Shown: in pieces, positions 62,054-64,000 of the stretch
Layout: each line of letters begins with the position of its first letter
Numbering within the stretch: position 1 is the first letter of the stretch
DNA from: Tianweitania aestuarii
GTDB lineage: Bacteria > Pseudomonadota > Alphaproteobacteria > Rhizobiales > Rhizobiaceae
DNA: 64,000 nucleotides
Direction of reading: 5' to 3'
Assembly: GCF_018457165.1 (NCBI RefSeq)
Contig: NZ_JAFMNX010000006.1
Span: 1 to 64,000, forward strand
Position numbers and translations under genes: made by a program
Notes under the pieces: generated by a model
What the model was told of the DNA's origin: nothing
Database searches by the model: none
What the model saw: only the letters and a program-made list of their open reading frames with translations

Positions 62054-62467
62054 ATGAAAAAGCTCGCACTCGCCGCCTCCCTGGTTCTCGCAGCATCGGC
62101 TTCCGCCTTTGCCCAGTCCGACATGAAGCAGGGCGTCACGGCTTCCGACCAGGATGTGTCCAACGGCATCGTCAGCGCCGACACCGTGATGGCGGCAAAG
62201 AACGGCTGGCTCGTTATTCACCGTACCGACGCCGAAATGAAGCCGGGTCCGGTTGTGGGCTATGCGCCGATCCGCGAAGGCACCACCAATGATGTGGCCG
62301 CCATTCTCACCGAAGATGTCGCATCGGGCGACATGCTCATGCTGATGGTGCATTCGGAAGACGGCGGCACGGAACGCGGCAAGTTCGAATACACGCTCGG
62401 CGCCACGGAAGACGGCCCGGTGCGTGTCGACGACAAGCTGGTCATGACGACGATCAAGGCGCAGTAA
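62054..62467 (+). CDS. Small exported protein, DUF7282-like, 137 aa
   Basis: A signal peptide (MKKLALAASLVLAASASAFAQ) precedes an acidic mature domain of about 115 aa. Segments NGWLVIHRTDAEMKPGPVVGYAPI and SGDMLMLMVHSEDGGTERGKFEY resemble the DUF7282 beta-sandwich seen in exported proteins. There is no Cys. The start at 62054 has GAAGGA upstream. The role is unknown. Confidence 0.7.
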   Translation: MKKLALAASLVLAASASAFAQSDMKQGVTASDQDVSNGIVSADTVMAAKNGWLVIHRTDAEMKPGPVVGYAPIREGTTNDVAAILTEDVASGDMLMLMVHSEDGGTERGKFEYTLGATEDGPVRVDDKLVMTTIKAQ

Positions 62468-62482
62468 CTGCTGCCTCATTCC

Positions 62483-62521
62483 AAAAGCCCGCTTCGCTTT
62501 AAAGCCGAAGCGGGCTTTTTT
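62483..62521. terminator. Bidirectional rho-independent terminator
   Basis: AAAAGCCCGCTTCG and CGAAGCGGGCTTTT form a 14-bp stem. It lies between the convergent small exported protein and guanine deaminase genes. Confidence 0.9.
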
Positions 62522-62557
62522 TTAAGCCGCTCGTTTCAAGGCGGCCGACAGGTTGGC

Positions 62558-63886
62558 TCAGCCTGTCGTCGGATCCGATTGCATGTCACCTTTGACAGCT
62601 TTGCCCGCCACATAAACCTCACGCACGGCGCGATCGTCGCCCAGCGTTTGCAGGAGGAAGAGTTCTTCCGCCAGCGAGCGAACCGTTTCCATGCGCAGCG
62701 CCATTGTGGGCGTTGCGGATGCGTCCAGAACAACCAGATCGGCATCGGTGCCGGCGTCCAGCGTACCCACTTTGTCGCTGATCGACAGCGCTTCGGCATT
62801 GCCCCTCGTGATCTGCCAGAACGAAAGGAGCGGGTTGAGCTTCTCGCCTTGCAGCGCGATCACCTTGTAGGCCTCGTCCATAGTGCGCAGCAGCGAATAG
62901 TTGGTGCCGCCGCCGACATCGCTGGCGACCGCCACGCACAGCGGCTTTTCGCGTTTGCTGTAGCGATGATAGGCAAACAGGCCGGAGCCGAGGAACAGGT
63001 TCGAGGTCGGGCAGAACACGGCAACGGAGCCGCTTTCCGACAGCGCATCCGCTTCGCGCTCCGAAAGGTGGATGCAGTGGCCGAACAAGCTTTTGGGGCC
63101 CGTTAGCCCGTAATGTTCGTAGATCGCCGTGTAATCCTGCTGGCCGGGATAAAGCGCCATCGTTTCGGCGATCTCTGCGTTGTTTTCGGACAGATGCGTT
63201 TGCACATGACAGTCCGGATATTCGCGCGCCAAGGCACCGGCGGCTTCGAGCTGTTCGGGCGTTGAAGTCAGCGCGAAACGCGGCGTGATCGCGTAGCGCT
63301 GGCGGCCGCGCTTGTGCCAGCTTTCGATTAGCGCCTTCGTGTCGTCGTAAGACGCCTGCGCGGTGTCGAGCACGGCATCCGGCGCGTTGCGGTCCATCAT
63401 CACCTTGCCGGCAATCACCATCATGTTGCGCCCCTGCGCCTCGGCAAAGAAGGCCTCGGCCGAAGCCTTGTGCACGGAGCAATAGGCCGCAACGGTCGTG
63501 GTGCCGTGGCGGATGCTTTCATCCAGAAACAAGCGCGCGATGCGGCGGCCGTGCTGGGCATCGCGGAACTTGGATTCTTCGGGAAAGGTGTAGGTGTTCA
63601 GCCAATCCAGCAGTTCGGTGCCATAGGACGCGATCACCTGCATCTGCGGCATGTGAACATGCGCGTCGATGAAGCCGGGCAGGATCAGATGCGGACGGTG
63701 ATCGATCACGACGGCATCCACACCAGCCATTTGCGATACCTGATCATGGTCGCCCGCCTGCACGATCATCCCGTCGCGCACCAGCACCGCACCGTCTTCC
63801 TGGTAGGAACAGGCGGCGAGATCGTCGCGGCTTTCGGGGCGGCGGTTGAAAAACAGGACGCGTCCGCGGATCAGCGTATCGGTCAT
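62558..63886 (-). CDS. guaD: Guanine deaminase
   Basis: A 442-aa amidohydrolase that converts guanine to xanthine. The zinc motif HLILPGFIDAHVHMPQ, the QTHLSENNAEI segment, the GHCIHLSEREADAL metal/acid region and VASDVGGGTNYSLLRTM with the late Asp all match GuaD. The C-terminal LDAGTDADLVVLDASATP closes the composite barrel. It is a single gene; the other purine-degradation genes must lie outside the window. Confidence 0.9.
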   Translation of the reverse strand: MTDTLIRGRVLFFNRRPESRDDLAACSYQEDGAVLVRDGMIVQAGDHDQVSQMAGVDAVVIDHRPHLILPGFIDAHVHMPQMQVIASYGTELLDWLNTYTFPEESKFRDAQHGRRIARLFLDESIRHGTTTVAAYCSVHKASAEAFFAEAQGRNMMVIAGKVMMDRNAPDAVLDTAQASYDDTKALIESWHKRGRQRYAITPRFALTSTPEQLEAAGALAREYPDCHVQTHLSENNAEIAETMALYPGQQDYTAIYEHYGLTGPKSLFGHCIHLSEREADALSESGSVAVFCPTSNLFLGSGLFAYHRYSKREKPLCVAVASDVGGGTNYSLLRTMDEAYKVIALQGEKLNPLLSFWQITRGNAEALSISDKVGTLDAGTDADLVVLDASATPTMALRMETVRSLAEELFLLQTLGDDRAVREVYVAGKAVKGDMQSDPTTG

Positions 63887-64000
63887 AGGTAAGCAGTGTC
63901 CATTTCAGTGCGGGCCTTGGCCCTTGCGCGGCACATGGTTTGGCGCGGCAACAAGCCGGATGCAAGCCTTGTCGCCATGACAGGACATTGCAGCAGATGC

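Noticed and set aside
60128-62479. 783-codon open frame on the minus strand opposite the radical-SAM and UdgX genes
   Set aside because: Composition-driven shadow frame in GC-rich DNA; the plus-strand genes carry clear catalytic motifs and overlapping start/stop signals.

Overview
The window reads as chromosomal DNA of a GC-rich alphaproteobacterium of the order Hyphomicrobiales (Rhizobiales). Pointers are the alpha-type four-subunit sarcosine oxidase, the three-gene pntAA/pntAB/pntB transhydrogenase next to a COX4_pro_2-type small subunit, DUF992, ExoD and DUF3096 proteins, EcfG-like promoters, and short palindromic intergenic repeats of the kind common in rhizobial genomes. The genus cannot be fixed from this sequence alone. 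No rRNA, tRNA, CRISPR array, prophage or transposase gene was recognised.

Layout. 0.2-6.1 kb: acrylyl-CoA reductase with its FadR-type regulator, a SulP anion transporter, and a stress-type set (ferritin-like protein, two small proteins, a general-stress SDR). 6.1-17.3 kb: the most unusual block. A leftward operon encodes a 616-aa Gly/Asn/Gln-rich protein, a 686-aa protein with a degenerate internal repeat, a PrtD-type ABC exporter and a HlyD-type adaptor. It is divergent from a CsgD-like LuxR regulator that is followed by a HEPN-motif protein. A LapG-like lipoprotein cysteine protease and a secreted protein with a collagen-like Gly-X-Y tract lie next to it. 17.4-29.7 kb: Tim44-like protein, DMT transporter, PotA-type ABC importer, RND efflux pair, MaoC hydratase and SDR. 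29.7-35.3 kb: soxB-[DUF2511]-soxD-soxA-soxG. 35.6-41.9 kb: ribosomal protein S21, TPR lipoprotein, DUF992 protein, transhydrogenase operon, oxidase small subunit, DUF3096 protein, NUDIX hydrolase. 42.0-45.3 kb: a GGDEF-EAL protein followed by a FeeM/AHL-synthase-like acyltransferase. 45.7-50.5 kb: TRAP transporter dctQM and a convergent dctP, separated by 1.3 kb of repeat-rich, strongly structured non-coding DNA. 50.7-64 kb: ExoD, a class-I amidotransferase hydrolase, a 2-hydroxyacid dehydrogenase, two small exported proteins, LacI and MarR regulators, a creatininase-family enzyme, a CobW zinc GTPase with WD40 partner, a radical-SAM/UdgX DNA-repair pair, a small exported protein and guanine deaminase.

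How the parts may work together (inference). The 6-17 kb block looks like a self-contained surface/matrix secretion locus: two low-complexity candidate cargoes, an inner-membrane type I exporter without its own TolC, a biofilm-type regulator and a LapG-like protease. The GGDEF-EAL protein at 43-45 kb could supply the c-di-GMP input such systems normally use, but no LapD-like receptor is visible here. Several small exported or stress proteins (5.2, 41.2, 53.4, 54.0 and 62.0 kb) have upstream sequences resembling EcfG general-stress promoters; the one at 53.3 kb is an exact match to GGAAC-N16-CGTT.
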